Source: Enoplosus armatus
Lineage: Eukaryota > Chordata > Actinopteri > Centrarchiformes > Enoplosidae
Assembly (NCBI RefSeq): GCF_043641665.1
Contig: NC_092201.1
Coordinates: 792,001 to 856,000 of the forward strand
Reading direction: 5' to 3'
DNA length: 64,000 nt
How positions within the stretch are numbered: position 1 is the stretch's first letter; every line of letters begins with the position of its first letter. The translations under genes and the position numbers were made by a program. The notes beneath the pieces were generated by a model, which worked only from the letters and a program-made list of their open reading frames with translations, made no database searches and was not told the DNA's origin. Positions 36,205 through 46,556 of the stretch are shown here, piece by piece.

Positions 36205-36455
36205 GTTCCAGATGTGGGGTCCCTCAGGGTTCAGTCCTGGGTCCTCTAACATTCTCCATCTATATGTTGCTCCTTGGATCTAATGTTAAACCACAGACTG
36301 CTGTTTGCATGCCGATGATACACAACTCAACGTCCAGGTGAGGTTAGTGACGTGTCGTCCAGCATCTTTTGTCTTGTTGATATTCAGTCATTTAATCGAT
36401 TTAAATAAGTTAAAACAGGAAACGCTCATCCTCGTGACGCCCTCTGAGGTCACAT
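36205..36455 (+). pseudogene. Decayed LINE reverse transcriptase fragment
   Basis: Translating from 36,213 gives CGVPQGSVLGPLTFSIYM, the conserved reverse-transcriptase block before the catalytic site. In a second frame, from 36,308, HADDTQLNVQV is the catalytic (Y/F)ADD motif block with His in place of Tyr. In that same frame LNKLKQETLILVTPSE resembles the 'LNxxKTExLxxGPKE' block that follows in L2/Rex1-type non-LTR retrotransposons. The three blocks are in the right order but shortened and split by at least one frameshift, so this is a dead relic. Family (L2- or Rex1-like) is inferred from motif style. No endonuclease or 3' tail is recognised nearby. Confidence 0.8.
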
Positions 36456-37725
36456 ATCAGTTTTTAAATGTATTTTATAGCTTGTTTCTTTGTGAGGTTT
36501 GTGTTGGCAGAGCTGTGGACTCTCAGGTCGTCTTTAAGTGAAGCTGGAGGACAGAAGCCCCCTCTCTCTGTAACCACCTCCACAACCAGGATGATGAATA
36601 GCTTCTGTCGGCTCAGAGAGGAAGAGGAGGAAGAGGAGGAGGAGGGACGGAGGAGTCCGGCTTCCTCCTCGGGTTCTCCCTCCAGCTCCTGTTTCACAGA
36701 GGGGGGGTCCTGGACCTGATGGAGGAGGTCTGGTCTGTCGCCACCGTCTGCCCACACCTCGGACATTCGTCTGTGCCTCCTCCCTGGCCTGAGGAAGAGG
36801 AGGAGGAGGAGGAGGTCAGGTGTCCAGGTGATTGATGCTCTGCTCAGACGAGTCAACAAGAGTTCAGGTTGATGTTGATATTTTCAGACAGACGTTTCTT
36901 TCAGCTGAAAGTTTGCGACAATATTCGATTTGTAGACGGATTAAAAGTCCCACTGTGGTCACCACGGCAACCGGCTGCAGATACAGGAAGCACCAAACAG
37001 GAGAATCAGACCTCCTGGAGTCTCATCAGATGTAAAGTCTGTCCTGGAGGTGGCGCTAGAGCGGAAAGGACTCCTCTCCACCTTCAGTCTGGATCTGTGG
37101 TTACAAATCTAAAGTTTTACCAAGAACTTATTCAAGTGGAACTTTTGTCCCACTGGTTTATTGTTATTGTGTTATTGTTATTATTTGACTTTATTATTTC
37201 ATTATTATTATTTGACATGAATTTCTGTTCTGTTGTTGTTGTTGTGTATCAGTGTAAACTTGATTAAAGATGTTAGTGATTTAACAGATTTTACTGAACT
37301 GACTTTGTGTGTTTCATCTTCTGAATCCTGAAACACCGAGCAGCCGACAGAGGAGGCGTGTCCGAGTATCTCTTCTCTTGAAACTGTGAAATCATTCATA
37401 AAATAACATTCAGTCGCTCCCTGACTGCAGTCGTCTGTACAGTGGAACAGACCAGACTTGGAGCCTTGAAAAGAGTCCTTGAAAATATTTTTGAAGCATT
37501 TCCTCCTGAACGTGTCGGTGCATTCAGAGTGTTTGTATCTCTCCTCTCTGATTGAGCTGAAAATAACTGCGACAATTAATGTTTCCACCACTGAACAAAA
37601 CTTTCCAAGAATTATGTAATTTCATGTGAAGGCCCAGAGAGCTCGGCCTCACCTCAGCACGCCGCCCCCTGATGGAGGAAGGACCAAACAGCAGGCGGGG
37701 GTTTAAATAAAGCTGTCATTGTTTG
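36456..37725. other. Unique sequence with purine tracts
   Basis: GAGGAAGAGGAGGAAGAGG (about 36,618-36,650) and GAGGAAGAGGAGGAGGAGG (about 36,791-36,816) are purine-rich. They generate the Glu-rich and Ser-rich frames of 60-131 codons here. No recognisable gene. Confidence 0.4.
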
Positions 37726-38030
37726 AATCAACAATCTATTCAAATATTAATTCATTCATTTAAACACATCAAGTTCCCTTCAGTATCCATATTTTATTAT
37801 TATTATATTATATGACTATTAACCTTTATTATTATTATTGATTATTTATCATTATATTTTTCACAATAATAATAATTTCATTATATTTCTTTTTCCTTCT
37901 TTCTCACTATTTTGTGTTCCGCCTTCATTCTTATTCCTTCAATTCATATTCACATTTTTACTTTTTTAATTACATTTTTATTTATTTTTAAACATTTTAT
38001 TTACAAAATACTTTTTATTATCATTTCAGG
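37726..38030. repeat. AT-rich low-complexity region
   Basis: Rich in ATTATT and TTTTTA words (TTATTATTATTATATTATAT, ATTATTATTATTGATTATTT). No ordered unit. Confidence 0.75.
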
Positions 38031-39227
38031 ACTTAATGATTTCACAGCTGCGATAACGAGTCAGTGAAGGTCACACAGGTGACAGCAACACGTTCATCAG
38101 TCCAACTGACCAATCACAGCGTCAGGAGGCTGATCAGCAGCAGCAACAACCAGGTGACAAGTTCCAATAATTAGATATCAGGAACGTTTTCAACCTTTTA
38201 GAACCAAACAACATGAACACAACCGATCCTGAACGTCCAGAGTAAAAACAGGATATTATCATTAGAAGTTATTTTCCTTTTTCCAGAGTAAATCCAGTTA
38301 TTCTGTCCTCTTGACTCGAAACATTAAAATATCACCGGATCACGTAACATCTGTACGTTAAGAAGAGAGTTACATCCTTTTTGTCTGACTGTTGTCTTTA
38401 TTACTGTGTGTTTCTCTGAACGTTTCCCTGCTTCCTGACTCTGTAAAGCTCTAATAAAGTCGAGTCGTGACCTTTCTGTGGTGATTCAACATGACGTTGT
38501 GGTCGTTTCTGTCTCCTCTCTCTCTCTCACCTCATTATTTCTTCATTTTTCAGAGGCAGAAACACCAGCAGCTGAAACTCTTTCCACCTTTTGTTCAGGC
38601 AGGTTCTCTTCCTGCAGCAGTATAAATACTATCTGTAGGTCTCCACCGTGTACTCCACCGTGTACTTCACCTAGTTTTCTGCGGCCCAGAGTTCGACACA
38701 ATACCGTCTCTGTTGTGAAGGGTAATTATTTGGAAAATGGCTGGTGACCACACCTCGGCCTCCTCTGACAGCCCCATTAAATTTGACGTGGGTGTGCTGA
38801 GCGCAGGAATAATGATCACAGTGAGACCTCGCGCTGAACGATCCACATGTTAGCATCATTAACGCGTCGCTGACAGATGTGTCGATGATTTCCCGTTGGA
38901 CGATCCTGACCGTCAGTCTGAGTCTGTGATAATTCATTACATAACTGCTAAATGAAGAAAGTGGCCGAAGGAAATTGAGATTTATTTCAGCGGTGCAGCC
39001 GGCTGTGTGTTTTGGACCGCAGGGTTATTTTCTAAACATGACGGCTGCATGTTGGTCAGGAGGAGGTGAACAGCAGGCTTTTGTGGCCGGCCGCGGGGCT
39101 AAGTGTGTTTAGACTTGTGGTTTTAAAAAGGGGACTGGAGCTTAAATGAGACGATGAAACAGACGAACAATGCGAGCTGCTGCTGCAGAGCTCTGACTCC
39201 TGCAGGAACTCACATCACACACACTAA
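38031..39227. other. Unique sequence, no gene recognised
   Basis: Contains a 14-bp direct duplication (CTCCACCGTGTACT) at about 38,641-38,668. No gene recognised. Confidence 0.4.
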
Positions 39228-39380
39228 CTAGTACATATAGTACTTACAAATACTGCAGTCTGAAGGCCAGGAGAGGTTCTTGTACTTTAGTACTTCCACT
39301 GCCGGAGTCGCTCTTTTTCTCCTCTGCAACACTTGAGAGGGAAATATACTTCTGACTGCTCTACATTTATATATTCATAC
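39228..39380 (+). mobile_element. hAT-type element fragment
   Basis: AGTACTTACAAATACTGCAG, GAGGTTCTTGTACTTTAG and CTTGAGAGGGAAATATACTT, CTGCTCTACATTTATAT follow the left-hand half of the family. Both terminal repeats are lost. Confidence 0.55.
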
Positions 39381-40030
39381 AAATACCTGAGTGGGCGGGC
39401 TGTTGAGCACGTTTGATTGACAGTTGAGAGACAACCAATGGTAGAATGGAGATGCTTACCGCTTTATGCAAATACAGTTTGAAATGAAATGATTTGATTG
39501 GCTTTATGCAACTAAATATTCAATCTACGATGACGAACCAACATCTTTCTGTTGACAACAAAAATGTTCCTCCACAGAGTTACTTTGGTTCAATCGCTTC
39601 TTATCAAACCAACAAACCAAAGTTCATCCAGAGACCTGAGACAAACTGAGCCTCCAGAGACCCGAAACCACATCCTCGTCATCATCATCACCGTTCAGAC
39701 TGTCTGAATGATGATGATGATGATGATGATGATGAGTGTGAGATGTTGGCAGAGAGAAATCAGCAGGACAGAAACACAGAAACAGGAAGAGGAAGCGGCG
39801 GCTGCTGAGGCCCGACGCTTCTCTCTCAGGACTCCTGACGGTTCGGTTTCAGACGCAGGTCTCAGAGGACGCTGACCGCAGATCTGCTGCTCTGTAATTA
39901 CTCCAGCAGAGGTCGGCTCACGGCGCCACAGATGGCTGATAATTGGTCGATATCTGGTCCAACAGTGACCACATGTTGATGTTGAAGCAGAGACGTTTGA
40001 TTGTAAAGTGAAATCTTGTTGAAAGGGAGG
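39381..40030. other. Unique sequence with inverted ATC/GAT repeats
   Basis: Apart from the hairpin at 39,678-39,735, nothing recognised. Confidence 0.4.
39678..39735. repeat. Inverted trinucleotide repeats forming a hairpin
   Basis: (TCA)n on the left and (TGA)n on the right face each other around TTCAGAC-T-GTCTGAA (39,694-39,708), itself a perfect 7-bp inverted repeat with one central base. Only three bases (CCG) on the left break the pairing. The right arm has about nine GAT units, the left about four. Confidence 0.85.
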
Positions 40031-40635
40031 TGAGGACGGACAGACAGCTGAGGACGGACAGACAGCTGGGGACGGACAGACAGCTGAGGACGGACAGACA
40101 GCTGAGGACGGACAGACAGACAGACAGCTGAGGACGGACAGACAGACAGACAGCTGAGGACGGGCAGACAGCTGAGGACGGACAGACAGCTGAGGACGGA
40201 CAAACAGACAGACAGCTGAGGACGGACAGACAGCTGAGGACGGGCAGACAGCTGAGGACGGACAGACAGACAGACAGCTGAGGACGGACAGACAGCTGAG
40301 GACGGGCAGACAGCTGAGGACGGACAGACAGACAGACAGCTGAGGACGGACAGACAGCTGAGGACGGACAGACAGACAGCTGAAGACGGACAGACAGACA
40401 GACAGACAGCTGAGGACGGACAGACAGACAGCTGAGGACAGACAGACAGCTGGGGACGGACAGATAGACAGCTGAGGACAGACAGACAGCTGGGGACGGA
40501 CAGACAGCTGAGGACGGACAGACAGCTGAGGACAGACAGACAGACAGCTGAAGACAGACAGACAGCTGAGGACGGACAGACAGCTGAGGATGGACAGACA
40601 GACAGCTGAAGACGGACAGACAGACAGACAGCTGA

Positions 40636-40667
<32 letters not shown>

Positions 40668-40719
40668 AGCTGAGGACGGACAGACAGACAGCTGAAGACA
40701 GACAGACAGCTGAGGACAG
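40031..40719. repeat. GAGGACGGACAGACAG minisatellite
   Basis: Units of CTGAGGACGGACAGACAG (18 bp), with extra CAGA steps in some units and GGGCAGACAG, GAAGACGGAC and GGGGACGGAC variants. The 282-codon minus-strand Ser/Val/Cys/Leu-rich frame (39,898-40,746) is a read-through of this array, not a gene. Confidence 0.95.
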
Positions 40720-41155
40720 TGTCTGTAGTGCAGTAAAAAGTAACATATTTTTAATCCCTATGAGTCCTTAAGTTTAGACAATGAACTACCCCCCCGACCC
40801 CCCCCCCCTTGAAGCAGAAGGATATTTCTCATTAGCTGCTGTGATCCTGAGAGGCTGTGGTTAAACAAACAGGTGTGAGGTGAAGACACGTTTCTTTAAA
40901 TAGAAAACACGATCTGGTGGAAACATCTGGATGGGAAACACATCTGGGCAGCAGTGGGGGGGTCGAGGGGTGGGGGTGACCCTTTAACTCCACATCTCAT
41001 GAGGTTAAAAAGCCTAAAAATAGGTTTGTGTGTGTGTGTCGTCTCCTCCTCAGATGTTTGAGGTGTTTAACGAGACGAGGCAGGAACACCGACGGAGTCT
41101 GAGGAGGGACAAAAAGGAATTCCCATCATGCAGTGAGGCAGAAACAGACTTTAAC
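40720..41155. other. Unique sequence with a poly-C run
   Basis: A C-rich run (CCCCCCGACCCCCCCCCCC) at about 40,790-40,809. Nothing else recognised. Confidence 0.4.
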
Positions 41156-41199
41156 TTTATATTATTATCATTATTATCATTATTATTATTATCATTATC
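41156..41199. repeat. (TTA/TCA)n trinucleotide repeat
   Basis: About 14 ATT/ATC-type units, ending nine bases before a hAT-type element. Confidence 0.9.
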
Positions 41200-41207
41200 G
41201 GGGTTAC

Positions 41208-41361
41208 CAGCGGTGGAAAGTAGCGTTTACTCAAGTTACACGTACTTGTACTTTACTTGAGTCTTTCTACTTCTACTCCACTATATCTCAGAGGGAAATA
41301 CTGTGGTGTGGTATTAGCACTTTTACTGCAGTAAAGGATCAGAATACTTCCTCCACCGCTG
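41208..41361 (+). mobile_element. Internally deleted hAT-type element with both ends
   Basis: CAGCGGTGGAAAGTAGCG at the left and CTTCCTCCACCGCTG at the right give a perfect 10-bp terminal inverted repeat (CAGCGGTGGA). Only 154 bp remain: the left half to GAGGGAAATACTGTGG is joined straight to GTGTGGTATTAGCACTTTTA of the right end. This is a clean internal deletion derivative of the 555-bp form. The flanking 8-mers GGGGTTAC and CAGCATAT do not match. Confidence 0.8.
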
Positions 41362-41923
41362 CAGCATATTTATTTACACAAACTGAACTTGTACTTTTTC
41401 AGTAGCAGCCAAGATTAAAACAAACCGACTCAGTTCTCTGGAAGCAGCAGGTGAAACTTCTCCGTCCTCAACTCGTCACAGAGGACGTAAATAAAATGTA
41501 ACACAGACTTCATAACATTATTGAATAAGCAGACCAGTCTGCGTACTATAAAGCTCTATTTTAAGCTTTTCTTTACCTGCGTTTCCTTTGTGTCAAACAG
41601 AATCTGTTTCTAAAAGGTTCAGATATCAGACTGGAGCTCTGTCCTCGTGTCACGTCTCAATCCGTCTCTGTGGTTTTGTGTTGCGTTCAGGACTCTCGGG
41701 ATGTCAGTCAGACTGCAGAAGGCCAACTGTTGCCAAAAGCAAATGTTAGAGACGTCGTTGGGCTGCGTGTCGGCATGTTTCCGTCTGCGGTGACGTTAAC
41801 GTGAGACTCGGCCAAAAGGTCATTACGTCATCAGAGCAGGAAACTTTCTGCATGTTCTCAAAGAGCCCCGAGGTGACGAACATGTGGACGTGATGTCTTC
41901 ACAGGAGCCGCTACTCAACGACT
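41362..41923. other. Unique sequence, no gene recognised
   Basis: Nothing recognised. Confidence 0.4.
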
Positions 41924-42125
41924 GAAGTAAAAGTACTAATACCACGCCGTGAAAATACTCCACTACAAGTAAAAGTCCTGCATTCAAAACCTTACTGAAG
42001 TAAAAGTATGTCAGTATGATCAGTATGAAAAGTTCTTGTGTTGCAGTAAAATGGTTCCTGTCAGTGTTTTCCTGTTATATATGATGTTAATAATGTTAAT
42101 GTAATCCAATAACACAACATACATT
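41924..42125 (-). mobile_element. hAT-type element, truncated
   Basis: GAAGTAAAAGTACTAATACC, GTGAAAATACTCCACTAC, AAGTCCTGCATTCAAAACC and TACTGAAGTAAAAGTATGTC are the reverse complement of the family's right-hand half. The terminal CAGTGG is missing. Confidence 0.7.
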
Positions 42126-42144
42126 ATTATCCATTATTCATCAT

Positions 42145-42357
42145 GTTGTGGGGACATACATCTGTTTACACAGACACATTGTGGGGACAAAATGTCCCCA
42201 TAAGGTAGGCGAGTCCCAAACTGTAAATCAGTCTTAAGACTTAAGGTTTGGGTTTGGTTGGGTTTAGGTAAGTAGTGGTTATGGTTAGGGTTAGGGTAAG
42301 TGTCCAGGGAATGAATGCAAGTCAATGTAATGTCCCTGAAAGTGATGGAAACACGAC

Positions 42358-42401
<44 letters not shown>
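42145..42401 (+). repeat. Dispersed GTGGGGACA repeat with (TG)n tail
   Basis: TTGTGGGGACATACATCTG, TTGTGGGGACAAAATGTCCC and CATAAGGTAGGCGAGTCCC are followed by GGTTAGGGTTAGGGTAAGTG, GGGAATGAATGCAAGTCAA and a (TG)n run at 42,360-42,401 (about 20 units). This order is that of a common fish interspersed repeat (from memory). The telomere-like GGTTAGGGTTAGGG belongs to it. Confidence 0.65.
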
Positions 42402-42699
42402 TTCTGGGTGGCTTAATAAACACTGGCACACCTTCCTGTGTGTCTGAGAGCTTTGAAGAGTCTGTTTTTGACCTTAAATAGACCTCCGTCTGGACTGACG
42501 GGGCAGGTAGCCCACAGACCTGCAGGATGGATCCACATTTAGATTTACAATCACTGGCCTTTGTTTGGACTCTCACTTCCTCGTGTGTCTTTTCCAAATA
42601 AATGGATTCTCTGGAAAGAAGCTCAGGACGCCCGAACACACCGGAAAATTCTTCAGACGTTTGCAGATGTGGAAGGAGATGAGATACTGTTCACTGTGG
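42402..42699. other. Short unique stretch
   Basis: Nothing recognised. Confidence 0.35.
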
Positions 42700-42810
42700 T
42701 GGTACCACAGGGGGAAATACTCCATTACAAGTACATATACTGCATTCTGTAGGTAAAAGTATAAGCAGGTAATTGTACTCAAGTAACCACAGTAAAAGTA
42801 CTGATAGTGA
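42700..42810 (-). mobile_element. hAT-type element fragment
   Basis: GGGGGAAATACTCCATTACA, ACTGCATTCTGTAGGTAAAA and GTACTCAAGTAACCACAGTA are diverged right-half words of the family. No terminal repeat. Confidence 0.5.
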
Positions 42811-42859
42811 AGAATTCACTGTCGGATGGAAACCGTAGACAGCGTCTCAGCTTTCAGAT

Positions 42860-43843
42860 GTGGGAGGGAAGGAGGGAAGGAAGGAAGGAAGGAAGGAGGG
42901 AAGGAGGGAAGGAAGGAAGGAAGGAAGGAGGGAAGGAGGGAAGGAAGGAAGGAGGGAAGGAAGGAAGGAAGGAAGGAAGGAAGGAAGGAGGGAAGGAGGG
43001 AAGGAAGGAAGGAAGGAAGGAGGGAAGGAAGGAGGGAAGGAGGGAAGGAGGGAAGGAAGGAAGGAGGGAAGGAAGGAAGGAGGGAAGGAGGGAAGGAAGG
43101 AGGGAAGGAGGGAAGGAAGGAAGGAGGGAAGGAAGGAAGGAGGGAAGGAGGGAAGGAAGGAAGGAAGGAGGGAAGGAAGGAAGGAGGGAAGGAAGGAGGG
43201 AAGGAGGGAAGGAAGGAAGGAGGGAAGGAGGGAAGGAAGGAAGGAGGGAAGGAAGGAAGGAGGGAAGGAGGGAAGGAAGGAAGCCGTAGACAGCGTCTCA
43301 GCTTTCAGATGTGGGAGGGAAGGAGGGAAGGAAGGAAGGAGGGAAGGAGGGAAGGAAGGAGGGAAGGAGGGAAGGAAGGAAGGAGGGAAGGAAGGAAGGA
43401 AGGAGGGAAGGAAGGAAGGAGGGAAGGAGGGAAGGAAGGAAGGAAGGAGGGAAGGAAGGAGGGAAGGAGGGAAGGAAGGAAGGAAGGAAGGAGGGAAGGA
43501 AGGAAGGAGGGAAGGAGGGAAGGAGGGAAGGAAGGAAGGAAGGAAGGAGGGAAGGAGGGAAGGAAGGAAGGAGGGAAGGAGGGAAGGAAGGAAGGAAGGA
43601 AGGAGGGAAGGAAGGAAGGAGGGAAGGAGGGAAGGAGGGAAGGAAGGAAGGAGGGAAGGAGGGAAGGAAGGAAGGAAGGAAGGAAGGAGGGAAGGAGGGA
43701 AGGAGGGAAGGAAGGAAGGAGGGAAGGAGGGAAGGAGGGAAGGAAGGAAGGAAGGAAGGAAGGAGGGAAGGAAGGAAGGAAGGAAGGAAGGAAGGAAGGA
43801 AGGAGGGAAGGAAGGAAGGAAGGAAGGAGGGAAGGAGGGAAGG
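42860..43843. repeat. Purine-only (GGAA/GGAG)n array, ~0.98 kb, with internal flank duplication
   Basis: GGAAGGAAGGAGGGAAGG-type tetranucleotides, G and A only, except for one 30-odd-base interruption at about 43,283-43,312. That interruption (CCGTAGACAGCGTCTCAG, CTTTCAGATGTGGGAGGG) repeats the array's own left flank at 42,834-42,865. The Lys/Glu/Gly/Arg frames (up to 362 codons) and the Pro/Ser/Leu/Phe minus-strand frame are artefacts of the array. Confidence 0.97.
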
Positions 43844-45375
43844 ACAGTTCTTTACCTCCTCTGGTGGAGTTTCAAACATTATCTCCGGCCTTCTCCGTCA
43901 GCTGCGAAAGTTAAAAGTTTCCCCTCTCTGCGTATAAAACAGTGAGACGTAAACCAAGAAACCTTCCAGACGTTCACTGAAACAAACAGAGGAGTCCGGA
44001 GACGTGAGGTGGTGGAAAGGTGGAGAGAGTTTTTCATTCTTCTCGTGTCTAAACTGTTGATGTTCACGCTGGAAGAACTGGAGGTGTTAGCATCTGGATA
44101 AAAAAGGTGCAGAAGACACGTCAAATATCCTGAAATTAAGTTCATCTGAGCTGAAGGCAGAAAACTGGAGCTCAAGATTATTCTTCATTCCTTTAAAAAA
44201 CTGCAGATCCCACACAACATTACAAAATGCTAATGCATCACTAAAACAAGCGCGGCCGCTAACAGGACAACAAGATGATTTTATTAACAGATCTTTCTCT
44301 GCCAGAGGAGCTTCAATAAAGCTGGACGCTGACGCTAATAAGCTACGCTAGCTTCCTCCACGTTGGACCCTCAGCTCTGTCTGGACGATAGTTTGTCATT
44401 GGTCAGTGTGTTGGTGTGTCCCTTCTTCACCTTACCTCTTACCTCATCTTTTCTCAATTAAAAACACATTGAAATAGTGTGTCATGAGACCGTCTCTCCC
44501 CTCAGGACGGACATGTTGTTGTCGTTTGTAGAACATGAGAACCAAATGTGGAGATGCAGTTGAGTTGTCAGTGTCACTGATCAACAGTGAACTTAATGAC
44601 TCTGATTGATATGTTTTTGTTTCTTCGGTTGTGTCTGTTCTCACGCCTCTTTCACACAAAGCCGTTATGCAACGGTCCTGATGGCAGAGTGCGAGTCAGT
44701 GTTGATGTTCCTCTGGAAAAAAACAAAGCAGCTTCAAGGAAAGACAAACAGGCCGGCAGGAAGGCATTCAAAAAGATGGGAGTTAGATAACGCTCCACCT
44801 GTCTGAGGACCAACCTCCTCAGGAAAGATAGCAAAGCTTTTCACTAATGAACGTTTATTTTTATGATTTCTCATAATGTGTGGGAACGTTTCTTAAAGAA
44901 AGAAGAACAGAGGCTTCTTGTCTCTGCTTTAACACAAAGCACACGTTTGGCTTCGGACTGAAGATTTCATGGATGCAGATGAACATCTCTGAAATCCTCA
45001 GCTCAGTCGTGAGGTAATGTTTGACGGACCTGCCCATCGATCGGCCCGTTCTCATGGCCGCTGCTGACATCAGCGCTCAGACACGCTGGGAAACAGAACT
45101 ACAGTTTCAGAGCCACTTAGTGACCATGTGAAGCCGTCATGTAGTGGATGAAAACTTTATTTATATAGGTCAAGTAAGGAATTATAAGTAAACACGCTCA
45201 GTTTAGCGGTGACGACTGATCAATACGTATCAGAAACAAGAGTCAAATACACAGCTGCAGACAGGAAACCAACTGAAAAGTCTCATTAATTAATAGGATT
45301 TAATTAATGACAAAGCTGAATTGAATGGTCACCCAAAGATCTTCAGTTTAAAGCAGAGAACAGCAGCACATCCTG
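43844..45375. other. Unique sequence, no gene recognised
   Basis: Chance frames of up to 98 codons. Nothing recognised. Confidence 0.4.
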
Positions 45376-45455
45376 CCACTAGAGAAGCTGCAGAGCGGTT
45401 GGTGTTATTCGTTGATAATTAATAGTCATTAATATCGATTCATTAACTCTGCTGT
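45376..45455. repeat. Possible dispersed repeat fragment
   Basis: AGAGAAGCTGCAGAGCGG followed by GTTGATAATTAATAGTC and TTAATATCGATTCATTAA. This resembles, from memory, the AATCGATTAATCG-bearing teleost repeat also seen inside the composite elements at 34.7 and 48.9 kb. Weak. Confidence 0.25.
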
Positions 45456-46511
45456 GGTGCGGGGTCGGTCCTTTCATTGACTCTTTCATAAACCTGGTGA
45501 GAACCAGCGGCTGTTGAAAGCTTCAGAGGGTTAAAAGATGACTTTCCCAGCCGCTCGATGTTTGGAAATAAAAGACAGGAGAGAGAGGGAGCTGCTTCGA
45601 CATGATCCGTGTTATAACACTCGCCCTGTGCTTATCTGTTATGGTTCCCGCCCTGCGCCGATATATAAGATCAATAAGGGAACGCCCAGTGGGTAAACAT
45701 TCCCCCGGCCCCTGGCCCGGCCCCTCGGCCTTCAGGGGCCCGAGCGCTCCCTCCTGACCCCTGCACCGCGAAGGTGAGCCTGTGGTGTTTGGCAGCGCAG
45801 ACGGAAATCAAACCCTTCCATTTATTAGTTCTCAGAGCCGGTGTTGTTGTAAGGATCAGAGATGAAGAAAGGCTCGGGATTAATGCGACGAAAAGACAAA
45901 CAATCGACGGGCCGTGGAAGATGTAAATGCACCGCGGAGTATTATTTCCACGACTTCAAAGACACTCTGGCTGCAGCTGCTCTCTGTCTCATTGTTTTTA
46001 AAATCAGTCCCAATATTTTAAGGACTGAATCATTCCCACTTTGATTTTCTTTGTACTTCATATATTAAGTGAACAAAGATCTCTCCGAGTGTATGAGCAG
46101 GTGGACGCCACGCCTCTCCTTTGAAACACAACACGCCGCCTGTCAAACTGACATCTTAGGTCAAAACCCCTTTGAGTAAAAGGTGCTGATATACATCATA
46201 TACCACGGAACATATATCATACTATAAACCTCTTATAATCAACTCATTTTCAATATCTGCCCGTCATATGAAGCCACATTTCACCGTTGGCCCAACGTGA
46301 AACTGCAGCAGAAACCCATGAAGCTCAGACAGATGAACCACAGCTCTGCTGCCTGATGGTCCTGCATGAAATCCTCCATGCCAGGGGGCTCTGTTGGTAT
46401 GTAATGGCCTACAAACCCAGTCTAAATAAACCCGGGTTACCCACAATGCCACTGCAGCCTTTTGCTCTGACACCTTTTCAGTTTGTGATTTCCAAGAATG
46501 TTCTTTTCCGT
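45456..46511. other. Unique sequence with a TATA-like, GC-rich segment
   Basis: GATATATAAG at 45,660-45,669 is followed by a GC-rich stretch (CCCCCGGCCCCTGGCCC, GGGCCCGAGCGCTCCC) and GCGAAGGTGAGCCTG near 45,768, which fits a splice-donor consensus. Promoter plus non-coding first exon is one reading, but no coding exon or acceptor can be tied to it. Confidence 0.25.
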
Positions 46512-46556
46512 CCACCTGAATATTCCCAGAGCTGCGTTTAGGGAATATTCAGGTGG
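46512..46556. repeat. Perfect 16-bp hairpin with 13-base loop
   Basis: CCACCTGAATATTCCC (46,512-46,527) and its exact complement GGGAATATTCAGGTGG (46,541-46,556) flank a 13-base loop. Weaker pairing may extend outwards (TTCTTTTCC against GGAAAGAG with offset). Confidence 0.9.

Noticed and set aside
39898..40746. 282-codon Ser/Val/Cys/Leu-rich minus frame
   Set aside because: Generated by the GAGGACGGACAGACAG array. No domain or start context.
42265..42300. Interstitial telomere sequence (GGTTAGGGTTAGGG)
   Set aside because: Only about two units, and it sits inside the dispersed GTGGGGACA repeat, whose body normally contains GGTTAGGG words.
42860..43945. Long Lys/Glu/Gly/Arg-rich open frames of more than 360 codons
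   Set aside because: They are read-throughs of the GGAA/GGAG array, open in several frames at once with no unique sequence. This is expected from a stop-free repeat.
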